From Fulvimarina manganoxydans (GTDB lineage: Bacteria > Pseudomonadota > Alphaproteobacteria > Rhizobiales > Rhizobiaceae), in NCBI RefSeq assembly GCF_900176465.1, contig NZ_FWXR01000005.1:124001-188000 (forward strand): a stretch of DNA of 64,000 nucleotides, written 5' to 3'. Each line of letters starts with the position of its first letter. Positions within the stretch are counted from its first letter, which is position 1. The position numbers and the translations under genes were made by a program. Positions 8,998 to 18,969 of this stretch are shown in pieces. Under the pieces are notes generated by a model, which saw only the letters and a list, made by a program, of their open reading frames with translations, had not been told where the DNA came from and ran no database searches.

Positions 8998-10316
8998 TCA
9001 AGCTTTTGTTTTTGATAGCTATTTTCGATTTCCACCGAACGAGCGTCACAAGCCGGAAAACGCGCTGTGAAAGTCGAGCCCTCGTCGACCGCCGAATGCA
9101 CCAGGAGTCGCGCCTTGTGGCGCAGAAGAATGTTGCGCACGATGGAGAGGCCGAGGCCCGTTCCGCGCTTGGAGCGGGAGTTGGCGACATCCACGCGATA
9201 GAAGCGCTCGGTCAGGCGGGGCACATGCTCGGGCGCGATTCCCGGCCCATAGTCGGTGACGGAGCCGTCCACGACCGACCGTCCGCGCTCATCAGCTTGC
9301 GAGACGCGGAGCGTGACCCGCCCGCCCGACTGGCCGTATTTGCAGGCATTTTCGACGAGATTGGAAAAGACCTGGAGAAGTTCGTCTTCTTCGCCTGCGA
9401 CGAAAACCGGCGTCTGCGGCAGGTCGAGCTCGATCGACACGCCGAGCTCTTCGGCGAGCGGGGTGATCTGGTCTTCAACTGTTCGGAAGATGTCCGTCAG
9501 ATCGACCGGAGTCTTCACCGGCAGATGGCGCTTCATCTCGATTCGCGACAGGGACAGGAGATCGTCGATGAGGCGCGACATGCGCGCGGCCTGATCGCGC
9601 ATAATGGCTAGGAATTTCTCGCGCGCCGCAGCATCGTCCCGTGCCGGGCCCTGCAGCGTCTCGATGAAGCCGGCAAGCGAGGCGAGCGGGGTGCGCAATT
9701 CATGGCTTGCATTGGCGACGAAGTCGGTGCGCATCTGTTCGGTCCGCCGCTCGGCGGTGCGATCGCGAAACAGCACCAGGAAGAATCGCGGCGACTCACC
9801 GGCCGGCGCCGGGATCGGCAGAACGGCGACGTCCCAGATGCGATCGACCGAGCGACGCTCCTCGAGAACGGCTTCGGTCGGAGTATTGCCATCGATCGCC
9901 CTTTCGAGCGCGGCAAGGACGGTTGGCGAGCGCAGGCGTAGCGAAACCGAATCGCCCAGCGCCATCGAGCCGAAGGCGATCGTGCAGGCTGGGTTGCGGT
10001 AGCGGAGATAGGTGGCGCGATCGACGATCATGGCCGGCTCGCCGATAGCTTCCACGACGGCTTTCATGCCGGCATCGGGCCATTCGGCCGCGCTTCGCGG
10101 CGCCTCCTTCTTCGCCGCCGCGCGATCGCCGCGCAAAGGCCAGAAGAGAAGGACGAGGAGCAGGGCGCCGAATGCCGCGAGCCAGGCCGTCGCCTCCGGA
10201 AACCGCCAGGCGAGCAGCCCAAGCCCAAGCACGATCAGGGCGAGAAGGCGCTGGCTCCGCGGATGGGCGCCGAACCGGCTCCAGCGCCCCTCCTGCGAAG
10301 CTTTGCGATCGTCCAT
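8988..10316 (-). CDS. phoR: Phosphate regulon sensor histidine kinase PhoR
   Basis: About 442 residues from the ATG at 10316; a TTG at 10352 would add 12. The protein senses phosphate status through PstSCAB-PhoU and phosphorylates or dephosphorylates PhoB. Two N-terminal membrane helices (about 22-60) are followed by a PAS-like region (about 85-190), the H-box NASHELRTPL with the phospho-accepting His, and the ATPase domain with N-box LVENACKYG, G1 VTDYGPGIAPEH, and G2 GTGLGLSIV. It precedes pstS, whose Pho box overlaps the end of this gene. A GGTGAGG run stands just before the chosen ATG. Confidence 0.94.
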   Translation of the reverse strand: MDDRKASQEGRWSRFGAHPRSQRLLALIVLGLGLLAWRFPEATAWLAAFGALLLVLLFWPLRGDRAAAKKEAPRSAAEWPDAGMKAVVEAIGEPAMIVDRATYLRYRNPACTIAFGSMALGDSVSLRLRSPTVLAALERAIDGNTPTEAVLEERRSVDRIWDVAVLPIPAPAGESPRFFLVLFRDRTAERRTEQMRTDFVANASHELRTPLASLAGFIETLQGPARDDAAAREKFLAIMRDQAARMSRLIDDLLSLSRIEMKRHLPVKTPVDLTDIFRTVEDQITPLAEELGVSIELDLPQTPVFVAGEEDELLQVFSNLVENACKYGQSGGRVTLRVSQADERGRSVVDGSVTDYGPGIAPEHVPRLTERFYRVDVANSRSKRGTGLGLSIVRNILLRHKARLLVHSAVDEGSTFTARFPACDARSVEIENSYQKQKLEVS

Positions 10317-10601
10317 GGTCCTCACCGTCTTCTCGGTCCCTATGAAGGGCAAGACCGCAGCGCGATCCCCCTCTCAATCCCGTGGACCGTTCATTCTTTC
10401 TCTTTGGCGATCCGACGCATCGAGCGCGCTCCGCGGGGCCTCGAAACGCCCGACCCCGCACGGTCTTCGATTCACCTTCGAAACCGATTCTAGCGTGCCG
10501 GTTTCGACAGGCGCATGACGGCAGATCGTCTTTGGCGTTCCTGATCAGTTAACGAAACCGTGAGCACGGATCGCCGACGACATCGCCGGGGCGGCCCACG
10601 C

Positions 10602-11702
10602 TCAGGCACCTTCGACCGGCTTGAGGCGAAGGGAATAGACGACGAGGTCGTTGCCCACGCCCAAGGACGGATCGATGGCGATCCGTCCGTCGCCTCCCTC
10701 GATCCCCGACAGATCGACCTCGAAGACGAAGGGCTGGCGTTCGGTGGAGACTGTAAAGCGTTGACGGCCGCAACGGGTCTCGCCATCGAAGAGGCAGCGT
10801 ACGGAAAACTCCCGGCTGGCATCGGGATCGGTTCCGGCCGTCAGCTCGGCCCGCACGCTTTCGCCCTCCAGCCGCGAAACGACGCCAGGACCGACGAGCA
10901 GCGCGATTTCCGCCCCCGCCTCGGGCCCGCCCGTAATGCGTACGACAGGTGAGCCGTCGAGAGCCGTCTCGGCGACCACACGTCCGCCATCCGACGAGCT
11001 GATCGCGTCGAGCTGCGTGCCGTCGAAGACCGATATCCACCCCTCTCCTTCTTCGGCGGCCGCGATCGTTTCCTCGATCGTCGGGCCTTCCGTCGTCTTC
11101 GGGGGCGAAAAGGCGCCGGAGAGGAGCGGCAGAAGCAGCCAAAGCCCGGCCGCCAGAAGAAACAGGATCAGAAGAAGAATAAGGCTGGAGACCACGAGGC
11201 CACCGCCCCAGGGGCGCTTTCGGTTTGCGCCCGAACGCTCGCCGCCGGGCCGCCAAGTGCTGGAAAGACCGGATGCATCCTCCTCGCGCGCATCCTCACC
11301 GTTTGGCTCGCCGACGCCATTCTTACCGCCGATATCGATCCGATCCTCAGACGAGATCGCCTCGGACAGAACCGGATCCTCGCCTTTCGCCGAGCGCGGG
11401 TCGCGTTCGGAGAGACCGACCATCGCCGCCGCCGAACGAGATTCGCCGGCGGCAGGCTCGCCAGGATCCGTCGGTTCGACCGGTTCGTCGTGAACATCAT
11501 GGCCATATTCGGCCTCGATCGCCTCGATCGCCTCGACGAGATCGGCGCGTTTGGCCTTGGCTTCGGCGTCGTCGCCATTCTTTTCCGCCATGCGCCCAAT
11601 GGCGCGATCGGCGGCCTCATAGACTTTCAGGCGATAATCCGGGTCTTTGGAGTCGCCCTGGGCGAGAAACCCCCGGATGCTCGTCTCGATCTCGCTCGCC
11701 AA
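10602..11702 (-). CDS. Membrane-anchored protein of unknown function
   Basis: About 366 residues. The N-terminal 160 residues are acidic and probably cytoplasmic; the first 70 are helical with KVYEAADRAIGRMAEKN. A single strong membrane helix follows at about 168-192 (LVVSSLILLLILFLLAAGLW), preceded by an Arg-rich stretch, then a roughly 165-residue outer domain that looks beta-rich (VRITGGPEAGAEIALLVGPG, with Cys pair FSVRCLFDGETRCG). I chose TTG 11702 because GGAG lies six bases upstream; GTG 11723 gives seven more residues without a ribosome site. I do not recognise a family with certainty; the outer domain resembles carbohydrate-binding jelly-roll folds only by impression. It is divergent from the GH15 gene. 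Confidence 0.7.
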   Translation of the reverse strand: MASEIETSIRGFLAQGDSKDPDYRLKVYEAADRAIGRMAEKNGDDAEAKAKRADLVEAIEAIEAEYGHDVHDEPVEPTDPGEPAAGESRSAAAMVGLSERDPRSAKGEDPVLSEAISSEDRIDIGGKNGVGEPNGEDAREEDASGLSSTWRPGGERSGANRKRPWGGGLVVSSLILLLILFLLAAGLWLLLPLLSGAFSPPKTTEGPTIEETIAAAEEGEGWISVFDGTQLDAISSSDGGRVVAETALDGSPVVRITGGPEAGAEIALLVGPGVVSRLEGESVRAELTAGTDPDASREFSVRCLFDGETRCGRQRFTVSTERQPFVFEVDLSGIEGGDGRIAIDPSLGVGNDLVVYSLRLKPVEGA

Positions 11703-11981
11703 GGTCCACTCCGCCAACTCCACGGCCCGAAAGGTGGACCGGCCGTTCCAATATCGCCGATCGGCTCATTGGATCCCTCGAGGGCGCGCAGTCGCCGTCT
11801 CGAAGCACCGCTTGACGAATCCGAGCCGCACTCGCCCGAAGATTAGAAAAAGGCAAGCGCAGGAGCAATGTGTCACAGGAAGCGGAGCACCCTCACTCCC
11901 TCTTCGCCTTGTCTTTGGCCAGCTACGCGCAACTTTCCAATCCTTCGAAGCGATCGCACCCCTCAGGACGATTTTACCGGA

Positions 11982-13847
11982 ATGGCCAAAGACGTCATGC
12001 ATCCCGCGCCGCATCCGATCTCCCAGCATGGGGTGATCGGAGATATGCGCACCCTTGCCCTTGTCGCGGACGACGCGACGATCTCCTTTTTTTGCCATCC
12101 CAATATCGCCTCGCCGACCGTCTTCGGCTCGTTGCTCGATCCCGAAAAGGGCGGCTCCTTCAGCTTCGGCGCCAAAAGCCGAAGTGGCGAAATGAAGACC
12201 AAGCAGATGTACCTGCCCGACACCAACATTCTCATCACGCGCTTCCTGGAGAATGAAGGGATCGGCGAAGTCACAGATTTCATGCCGGTGGACGGAACGG
12301 GCCGGATCGTGCGCCGGGCCAAGGCGATCATGAACACGGTCGCCTTCGAGGTCGATCTCACGCCCCGGCCCGATTACGGCCGGAAGGCGCCGCGTCTCAG
12401 CCAGTTCGAAGACGGCATCAGGATCGACTGGGACGGGTGCGAGCGACCGATGGAGGTCCATTCCTCCTTTCCCCTGACCCTCACGGACGACGCCATCACC
12501 GCCCGCATCGAGCTGAAGGAGGGCGAGAGCGCCTATATCGTGCTCTGCCCCAATCATGACGATAGCCCCGAGATCGACGGGCAGTATGTGCGCAATGCCT
12601 TCACGCAAACACGCGATCATTGGCACAAATGGGTCAATGCCGGGCAATATCCGTCCTTCTGGCGCGAACTCGTCACCCGGTCTGCGCTGACGCTGAAGCT
12701 TCTGACATCGGCCGAGCACGGTTCGATCGCCGCGGCCGCGACCTTCGGCCTGCCGGAAGTGCTCGGCGGCGAGCGCAATTGGGACTACCGCTATTGCTGG
12801 GTCCGGGATGCCGCCTTCACGCTCTACAGTCTTTCGCGCCTTGGCTATTACGACGAGGCCGAATCCTTCATCCATTTTCTGATGGAGCGGGCCGTCGAGG
12901 ACGGCGCCGAGGGCCTGCAGATCATGTACGGCATGGATGGTCGAAGTGAGTTGCCCGAATCGACGCTGGATCATCTGTCCGGCTATGCCGATTCCACGCC
13001 GGTGCGCGTGGGCAACGCGGCCTATAGCCAGCTTCAGCTCGACATCTATGGCGAGTTCATGGACGCGGTCTATATCGCCACCAAGGCGCGGGGAAAGCCG
13101 GCCTATTCGGTCTGGATCAAGCTATCCCGGATGATGGACTGGCTCTGCGAGAACTGGCGCCAGCCCGATCAAGGCATATGGGAAAGCCGCGGCGGGCCGA
13201 AGGAATATCTGTCCTCGCGCCTCATGTGCTGGGTCGCGCTCGACCGCGCCTTGCGCATCGCGATGGAACAGTCCCTACCCGCCAATATCGAACAATGGCG
13301 CCGCGAACGCGACCTGATCCAGCGCACGATCCTGGAGGAATTCTGGAACCCGGATATCGGCGCCTTCACCCAGTTCAAGGGATCCTCGACGCTCGATGCG
13401 GTCGTTCTCCTGATGCCGCTCGTCAAATTCATCAATCCGCGCGACGCCATGTGGACATCCACCCTGAAAGCCGTGCGGCGCGAACTCGTCCATGACTGTC
13501 TCGTCCACCGCTATCGCAACTGCGCCGAGAACGACGACGGGCTGGAGGGCCAGGAAGGCGCCTTCACGATCTGCTCCTTCTGGTATGTGGAAGCCCTTGC
13601 CCGCACCGGCTATGTGGCCGAGGCGCGGCTCCTGTTCGAAAAGCTTCACACCTATTCCAACCATCTGGGCCTTTATTCGGAGGAATTATCCTCAGCCGGC
13701 GACCATCTCGGCAACTTCCCCCAGGCTCTCACCCATCTATCTCTGATCTCGGCCGCGATCTGGCTCGACCGATCCTTGAACGGCGATGTCCGCGACCCCA
13801 GCCATTTCGAATTCAGCATGCTCGAGGACCCCGATGGCATCTTCTGA
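11982..13847 (+). CDS. Glycoside hydrolase family 15 protein (glucoamylase/trehalase type)
   Basis: About 621 residues, apparently cytoplasmic because no signal peptide is seen. GH15 enzymes release glucose from alpha-glucans or trehalose with inversion. The N-terminal beta-domain begins [18 protein letters not shown]; the (alpha/alpha)6 barrel includes [20 protein letters not shown] and the C-terminal acid cluster [12 protein letters not shown], which bear the family's catalytic region. Starts at 11868 or 11997 are also possible; 11982 fits the family's usual beginning. The last 14 bases overlap a glucose-dehydrogenase-like SDR, suggesting that released glucose is oxidised by its partner. 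Substrate (trehalose, maltodextrin) cannot be decided here. Confidence 0.88.
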   Translation: MAKDVMHPAPHPISQHGVIGDMRTLALVADDATISFFCHPNIASPTVFGSLLDPEKGGSFSFGAKSRSGEMKTKQMYLPDTNILITRFLENEGIGEVTDFMPVDGTGRIVRRAKAIMNTVAFEVDLTPRPDYGRKAPRLSQFEDGIRIDWDGCERPMEVHSSFPLTLTDDAITARIELKEGESAYIVLCPNHDDSPEIDGQYVRNAFTQTRDHWHKWVNAGQYPSFWRELVTRSALTLKLLTSAEHGSIAAAATFGLPEVLGGERNWDYRYCWVRDAAFTLYSLSRLGYYDEAESFIHFLMERAVEDGAEGLQIMYGMDGRSELPESTLDHLSGYADSTPVRVGNAAYSQLQLDIYGEFMDAVYIATKARGKPAYSVWIKLSRMMDWLCENWRQPDQGIWESRGGPKEYLSSRLMCWVALDRALRIAMEQSLPANIEQWRRERDLIQRTILEEFWNPDIGAFTQFKGSSTLDAVVLLMPLVKFINPRDAMWTSTLKAVRRELVHDCLVHRYRNCAENDDGLEGQEGAFTICSFWYVEALARTGYVAEARLLFEKLHTYSNHLGLYSEELSSAGDHLGNFPQALTHLSLISAAIWLDRSLNGDVRDPSHFEFSMLEDPDGIF

Positions 13848-14643
13848 TCTTCCCTCCTTGAAGGGCCAAACGGCGATCGTCACCGGCGCCTCGTCCGGGA
13901 TTGGCGCTGGCACGGCGATCATCCTTGCCGAGGCGGGCGCAAGGGTCGTCGTCAATTATCGGTCGAAGGACGATGCGGCCGAAACCGTCATCGACACGAT
14001 CCGCAAAGCCGGCGGCGAAGCCACCGAGGTTCAGGGCGATATCTCAAAGGAAGAGGACGTCATTGGCCTGTTCGACGAGGCCGAGCGGATCTACGGCCCC
14101 GTCGACATCGTCTTTTCCAATGCCGGCCTTCAGCGCGACAAGGCGATCGGGGAGATGACGCTCGATGAGTGGAATGCGGTCATATCCGTCAATCTCACCG
14201 GCGCGTTCCTGGTCGGGCGTGAAGCGATCCGCCGGTTCCGAAAGAAAGGTCTGCGCGAGGATGTCAGCGCAGCCATGGGCAAGCTCGTCTTCGATTCCTC
14301 CGTTCATCAACGCATCCCCTGGGCTTTCCGCGCCAATTACGCCGCGTCCAAGGGCGGGCTTCATCTCCTGATGGAGTCGATCGCCCAAGAGGTTGCGGAG
14401 GAGAAGATCCGCGTCAACGCCGTCGCGCCCGGCGCGATCGCCACCAATATCAACAAGGCGGAACGCGAGTCCCATCTGGACGAGATGTTGAAGCTCATCC
14501 CCTATGGCCGGGTCGGCGAGCCGGCCGATGTGGGGCGTGTGGTTGCTTGGCTGGTCTCCGATGCGTCGGATTACATCACCGGTCAGACGATCTATGTGGA
14601 CGGCGGCATGACGCTTTACCCCGGCTTCCGGGGCAATGGCTGA
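13834..14643 (+). CDS. SDR-family oxidoreductase, glucose 1-dehydrogenase-like
   Basis: 269 residues, complete classical short-chain dehydrogenase. It has the cofactor motif TGASSGIG (17-24), NAG near residue 97, catalytic Ser in DSSVH and YAASK near 169-173, and the C-terminal [14 protein letters not shown]. The insertion-rich middle and overall pattern resemble NAD(P)-dependent glucose 1-dehydrogenases. The ATG at 13834 lies inside the last codons of the GH15 gene with GAGG just upstream, so the two are translated together. Function as glucose dehydrogenase is inferred from similarity and neighbourhood. Confidence 0.85.
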   Translation: MASSDLPSLKGQTAIVTGASSGIGAGTAIILAEAGARVVVNYRSKDDAAETVIDTIRKAGGEATEVQGDISKEEDVIGLFDEAERIYGPVDIVFSNAGLQRDKAIGEMTLDEWNAVISVNLTGAFLVGREAIRRFRKKGLREDVSAAMGKLVFDSSVHQRIPWAFRANYAASKGGLHLLMESIAQEVAEEKIRVNAVAPGAIATNINKAERESHLDEMLKLIPYGRVGEPADVGRVVAWLVSDASDYITGQTIYVDGGMTLYPGFRGNG

Positions 14644-14923
14644 CATCATCCCCAAGACGCATCTTTGTGGCAGAATTTTTTCCTTTCCCCGCCGTAAGCC
14701 CTTCTTAAGCTTAAACGGAGCTTAACCAGACGCCCCCTAATCTCACGCCGAACGGAGGCGCAGGCTGCGCTGATTGCGCGCAAGCCGAGCGGCCCCTCCA
14801 GGCGCCCGGCCGGCCCTGAACGGGGCCGCCTGACGCCGAAGCACGAATCTGAAGGCGAGACGGAATCGAAGCGGGACACTGCGCCCGCTTCCCGTCTGCC
14901 CCAATGCAGCGGATGGCGAACCG

Positions 14924-17900
14924 ATGGCGATGATGGCTGAAGAGGCGGGTGAGCGGCTCATGAACATCAAGCGACAGTTGGAGATCGGCGGGGGTCTCGC
15001 CCTCGTCGGGGTCTCCGCCTTCCTGGCGGTTTCGGCCGCGACTTGGAATGTGAACGATCCGTCCTGGAGCCAGTCGAACCGCAATCTCATCGAAAACGCG
15101 GCCGGCGGCTCCGGCGCCGTCGCTGCCGATCTGATGATGCAGATTCTCGGCCTTGGCGCGGCGCTGTTCATCGCCCTGCCGCTCATCTGGGGTATCCTCC
15201 TCATCAGCGGCAAAGGGCTCGACAAGGTCTCCCGTCGTGCCTGGCTTGCGCTGGGCGGCATCGCGCTCGGCTGCGCCGCCGTCGGCTGCATGCCGGCCAC
15301 CGAGCATTGGCCGCTTCCGATCGGCCTTGGCGGCGTTCTCGGCGACATCGTCTTGAAATTCCCCGCGCTCGCGATCGGCGGCTATCCCTCCGGCTTCTTC
15401 GCGATCGTCTTCGGCCTTCTGCTGACTGTCCCGGCGGCTTGGCTCTATCTGAACGGCGCCGGCATTCTCGATCGTCGGTCGTCGGCAGAGGCCTATGACG
15501 CCTATGCCGACTCGCGCCATTATGCTGGCGCAAGGGCCGGCGATCTGGCCGAGGACGATGGCGAAAGCCGCTTCCAGCTGGTCGTCGGCGCTCTCGCCCA
15601 TGCCGCCTTCTCGGTCCGCTCGGCCTTCGATCGCTTCCGGGCGGCCCGCGCCGAGCGCCGCCGCGAATTCGGCGACCGTTTCGACGACTGGAACGACCAG
15701 GCCGCGCCGGCACCCGTGGTGCGCGATCCCGCCCTGCTCGCCCCCGAAGACGGGTATCGCCGCGCGCCGGTCCGGGTTCATCCAGCCCATCGGCCCGAGC
15801 CTCACATGGCGCATGCCGCTATGCCGGAAGTGCCGTCACCGGACGCACCCTATGCCGACCCTCGCGCCCATCGGGAACCGGAATTTGCGCGGATGGAGCC
15901 CGAATTCGACCGGCGCACCGCTCAGCGCGGCGCGCCCATCCCGCCTGAAGTCCCGGCCGAGCCGGTCATGAGCGCGCCGGAGCGCACCATACGCGTCCAG
16001 ATGCCGTCTCAGGCTCCGACGGCGAGCTATTACGACCCCTTCGCGGATACAGACGGCACCGAAGACGAGGCTTTCGGTCAGCCGGTAGCACAACCGATGG
16101 GGCATGCGATGCCTCGCCAAGCGGCGGCACAGCCAGCCATGACGCCGCCTGCGGCCAATCCCCACGCCCATCATCAGCAGCCGATCGTCACCGGCCGCTT
16201 CGATGCGCCCTTCGAGACCCCGGCAGAACCGGCAGAGGAACTCCTCCAAGACGACGACGGTTACGAAGATCAGGCTTGGGCCGCCTATGACGAAGGCCAG
16301 TATGGCGCAGAGCCTCAGGACCCTTATGCCAACGATGCCTGGTTCCGGGCTAATGCCGCTTCCGGCCATCGCGCCGAGGCGGCGCCGACCGCGCAAGCAG
16401 GTCAAGGATTCGAGCCCCAGGCCGATTACGGCATGGGGCCGTCCGGCGCGGAGATGATGATCGACGCAGACGACCGAGTGGCCCCGACCGCCGGCCCCGC
16501 ACCGGCCGATGGCGGCTGGCGCGGTCTTTTGCCGGCCAATATCATCGCCTTTCCGGGCCGCCGCCCGAAGGAAGAATTCGAAAACCCACAGACGAGCGCG
16601 CCCGCGCCGCGCCAATCTGCGCCGCAGCAACCAGCCGCCGACGCGCGCCGCGCACCTCCGCCGATGCCGCGCGCCCATGGCCCCGCCGACCAGCAGGCGG
16701 CCGTGGCGCAAGGCATGGGAGCGGCCCAGGGTCAGGGCGGCAACGACGCCCGTCTCGTCCCTCAGAGCCAGGTCGTCACCGCCCAGCAACAGGCCTTGCG
16801 AACCGGCTCCGGCCGCGCCGTCGCCATGAAGCCGAAGCTCGAACTCACCGACCCGGCGACCTATGAGCTGCCCTCCATCGAATATCTGACGCCTGCCAAG
16901 GAACAGGATTTCGATGCCAGCCTCTCGGAAGCCGCTCTGGCCGAAAACGCCCGCCTTCTCGAAGGCGTCCTGAAGGACTTTGGCGTCAAAGGCGAGATCA
17001 TGGAGGTTCGCCCCGGCCCCGTCGTCACGCTCTACGAGTTGGAGCCGGCCCCTGGCATCAAGTCCTCGCGCGTCATCGGTCTGGCCGACGACATCGCCCG
17101 GTCCATGTCGGCGATCGCGGCCCGCGTCGCGGTCATTCCCGGCAAGAACGCCATCGGCATCGAATTGCCGAATGTGCGGCGCGAGACGGTCTATTTCCGC
17201 GAGATGATCGGCTCGGAAAGCTTTGCCCAGCACCGGGGCAAGCTGCCGCTCGCCCTCGGCAAGACGATCGGCGGCGAGCCCGTCATCGCCGATCTCGCCA
17301 AGATGCCCCATCTTCTCGTCGCCGGTACCACCGGCTCTGGCAAGTCGGTGGCGATCAACACCATGATCGCCTCGCTGCTCTACCGGCACTCTCCGGCCGA
17401 GTGCCGCCTGATCATGATCGATCCGAAGATGCTGGAACTGTCGATCTATGACGGCATCCCCCATCTTCTCGCCCCCGTCGTCACCGATCCGAAGAAGGCG
17501 GTCGTCGCCCTCAAATGGACGGTCAAGGAGATGGAGGACCGCTACCGGAAGATGTCCAAGGTCGGTGTGCGCAACATCGACGGCTTCAACCAGCGCGTCC
17601 GCGCCGCCATGGAGCGCGGCGAGACCATGTCGCGCACGGTCCAGACCGGCTTCGACCGGGAGAGCGGCGAGCCGATCTTCGAGACGGAAGAGTTCGATCT
17701 GCGCCCATTGCCCTATATCGTCGTCATCATCGACGAGATGGCCGATCTGATGATGGTCGCCGGCAAGGAGATCGAAGGCGCCGTCCAACGCCTTGCCCAG
17801 ATGGCCCGCGCCGCCGGCATCCATGTGATCATGGCGACCCAGCGCCCGTCCACCGACGTCATCACCGGCACGATCAAGGCGAACTTCCCGACCCGCATCT

Positions 17901-18394
17901 CCTTCCAAGTGACTTCGAAGATCGACAGCCGCGTCATGCTCGGCGAGAGCGGCGCCGAACAGCTCCTTGGCATGGGCGACATGCTCTTCATGACCGGCGG
18001 CGGGCGCATCCAGCGCGTCCACGGGCCCTTCGTCGACGACGGCGAGGTCGAGCGCATCGTCACCCACCTCAAGGCACAAGGCGTGCCCGACTATCTCGAC
18101 GCCGTCCTCGAGGACGACGACGAGGACGATGGCGGCTCGTCGGGCGGCTCGTCCGGCAAGGGCAACGCCAACGCCCCCGAGCCGGACGAGAACGCCGATC
18201 TCTACGACCAGGCGGTCGCGGTCGTCCTGCGCGACGGCAAGGCGTCCACCTCCTACATCCAGCGCCGCCTCGGTATCGGCTACAACCGCGCCGCCTCGAT
18301 CATCGAGCGCATGGAGAAGGAAGGCGTCGTCGGCCCGGCCAATCACGCCGGCAAGCGGGAGATCCTCGTGCCGACGGAAGAGGACACGATGTAA
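14924..18394 (+). CDS. ftsK: DNA translocase FtsK
   Basis: 1156 residues. FtsK sits at the septum and pumps chromosome termini apart during division. Four membrane helices occupy about residues 20-185. A long Pro/Ala/Gln/Glu-rich linker (about 190-640) with almost no sequence complexity follows. The motor has the alpha/beta RecA-like domain with Walker [10 protein letters not shown] near 800 and Walker [12 protein letters not shown], and the C-terminal gamma winged helix (about 1095-1156) that reads KOPS sites ([19 protein letters not shown]). Starts at 14924, 14933 or 14960 (ATG AAC ATC AAG) are possible. A GC-rich inverted repeat (GCGGCCCC 14789-14796 / GGGGCCGC 14822-14829) lies in the leader. 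Confidence 0.95.
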   Translation: MAMMAEEAGERLMNIKRQLEIGGGLALVGVSAFLAVSAATWNVNDPSWSQSNRNLIENAAGGSGAVAADLMMQILGLGAALFIALPLIWGILLISGKGLDKVSRRAWLALGGIALGCAAVGCMPATEHWPLPIGLGGVLGDIVLKFPALAIGGYPSGFFAIVFGLLLTVPAAWLYLNGAGILDRRSSAEAYDAYADSRHYAGARAGDLAEDDGESRFQLVVGALAHAAFSVRSAFDRFRAARAERRREFGDRFDDWNDQAAPAPVVRDPALLAPEDGYRRAPVRVHPAHRPEPHMAHAAMPEVPSPDAPYADPRAHREPEFARMEPEFDRRTAQRGAPIPPEVPAEPVMSAPERTIRVQMPSQAPTASYYDPFADTDGTEDEAFGQPVAQPMGHAMPRQAAAQPAMTPPAANPHAHHQQPIVTGRFDAPFETPAEPAEELLQDDDGYEDQAWAAYDEGQYGAEPQDPYANDAWFRANAASGHRAEAAPTAQAGQGFEPQADYGMGPSGAEMMIDADDRVAPTAGPAPADGGWRGLLPANIIAFPGRRPKEEFENPQTSAPAPRQSAPQQPAADARRAPPPMPRAHGPADQQAAVAQGMGAAQGQGGNDARLVPQSQVVTAQQQALRTGSGRAVAMKPKLELTDPATYELPSIEYLTPAKEQDFDASLSEAALAENARLLEGVLKDFGVKGEIMEVRPGPVVTLYELEPAPGIKSSRVIGLADDIARSMSAIAARVAVIPGKNAIGIELPNVRRETVYFREMIGSESFAQHRGKLPLALGKTIGGEPVIADLAKMPHLLVAGTTGSGKSVAINTMIASLLYRHSPAECRLIMIDPKMLELSIYDGIPHLLAPVVTDPKKAVVALKWTVKEMEDRYRKMSKVGVRNIDGFNQRVRAAMERGETMSRTVQTGFDRESGEPIFETEEFDLRPLPYIVVIIDEMADLMMVAGKEIEGAVQRLAQMARAAGIHVIMATQRPSTDVITGTIKANFPTRISFQVTSKIDSRVMLGESGAEQLLGMGDMLFMTGGGRIQRVHGPFVDDGEVERIVTHLKAQGVPDYLDAVLEDDDEDDGGSSGGSSGKGNANAPEPDENADLYDQAVAVVLRDGKASTSYIQRRLGIGYNRAASIIERMEKEGVVGPANHAGKREILVPTEEDTM

Positions 18395-18567
18395 GGCGAG
18401 CGGAAACGACTCGCTCTCCTTCACCGAGATCAATGCGGGCGCAGCAGGACGCGCCCGCAGGCGGAAGAAGCGGCCGATCGCGTTGAATGCTCCCATCTGG
18501 CTTGGGATCAGTCGCCCTTTGCGATATCGCTATTTACGATAGTGATTATGCGCGGGGTCTTGTCGGC

Positions 18568-18810
18568 ATGCTCCCCTTGAGGAACCAAAAGACCGCCCCG
18601 ACGGAGCGGGAAAAGCTACAGGCCTCCTATGTGAACGGCTTGGCGATCGGTGTCGGCGTCGTCGCCGGTGTCGGACCGCTTGTCAACGCAGCGGTTACGG
18701 GCACGCTGGGCTTCGCGATACCGATGATCAGTCTGGCGGGTTTCGGCATCAGCTACTATCTTCATCGCACGGCGACGAAGTTTCTCAAGGTGACCGAAGA
18801 TGACCGCTGA
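18568..18810 (+). CDS. Small two-helix membrane protein of unknown function
   Basis: 80 residues from ATG 18568; the frame also allows ATG 18487 (107 residues), but the extra residues look non-coding. After a polar start (MLPLRNQKTAPTEREKLQA) two hydrophobic stretches (about 25-46 and 49-67) are rich in Gly, Ala and Val, ending with a charged tail KFLKVTEDDR. It is followed, overlapping 11 bases, by a second tiny membrane gene. I do not recognise a family; the layout is like small envelope or holin-like proteins but no function is claimed. Confidence 0.6.
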   Translation: MLPLRNQKTAPTEREKLQASYVNGLAIGVGVVAGVGPLVNAAVTGTLGFAIPMISLAGFGISYYLHRTATKFLKVTEDDR

Positions 18811-18913
18811 CCTTCTCGACATCGTGTGGATCGTGCTCGGATTTTCGGGTTTCGTCGTGATCGCTCATCTCGTCGCCCGAGACGTCGCTCGCGAGCGAGA
18901 CAAACGGCATTGA
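18800..18913 (+). CDS. 37-residue single-helix membrane peptide
   Basis: ATG 18800 opens a 38-codon frame ending at TGA 18911-18913. The peptide is MTADLLDIVWIVLGFSGF followed by VVIAHLVARDVARERDKRH: one membrane helix (about 6-26) with a basic C-terminus, the usual positive-inside pattern. AAGGTGA stands six bases before the ATG, and the start overlaps the end of the preceding small membrane gene, so translation is probably coupled. Too short for most gene finders. Function unknown. Confidence 0.6.
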   Translation: MTADLLDIVWIVLGFSGFVVIAHLVARDVARERDKRH

Positions 18914-18969
18914 TCGAGATCGCACGATGTCCCGACGAATTCAGGTGGTAGCCGGCGTTGGGCTTTGGG

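Noticed and set aside
15836-18496. 886-codon minus-strand frame across ftsK
   Set aside because: High GC content keeps the antisense frame open; the translation is a His/Asp/Gly-rich mirror of FtsK without recognisable domains.
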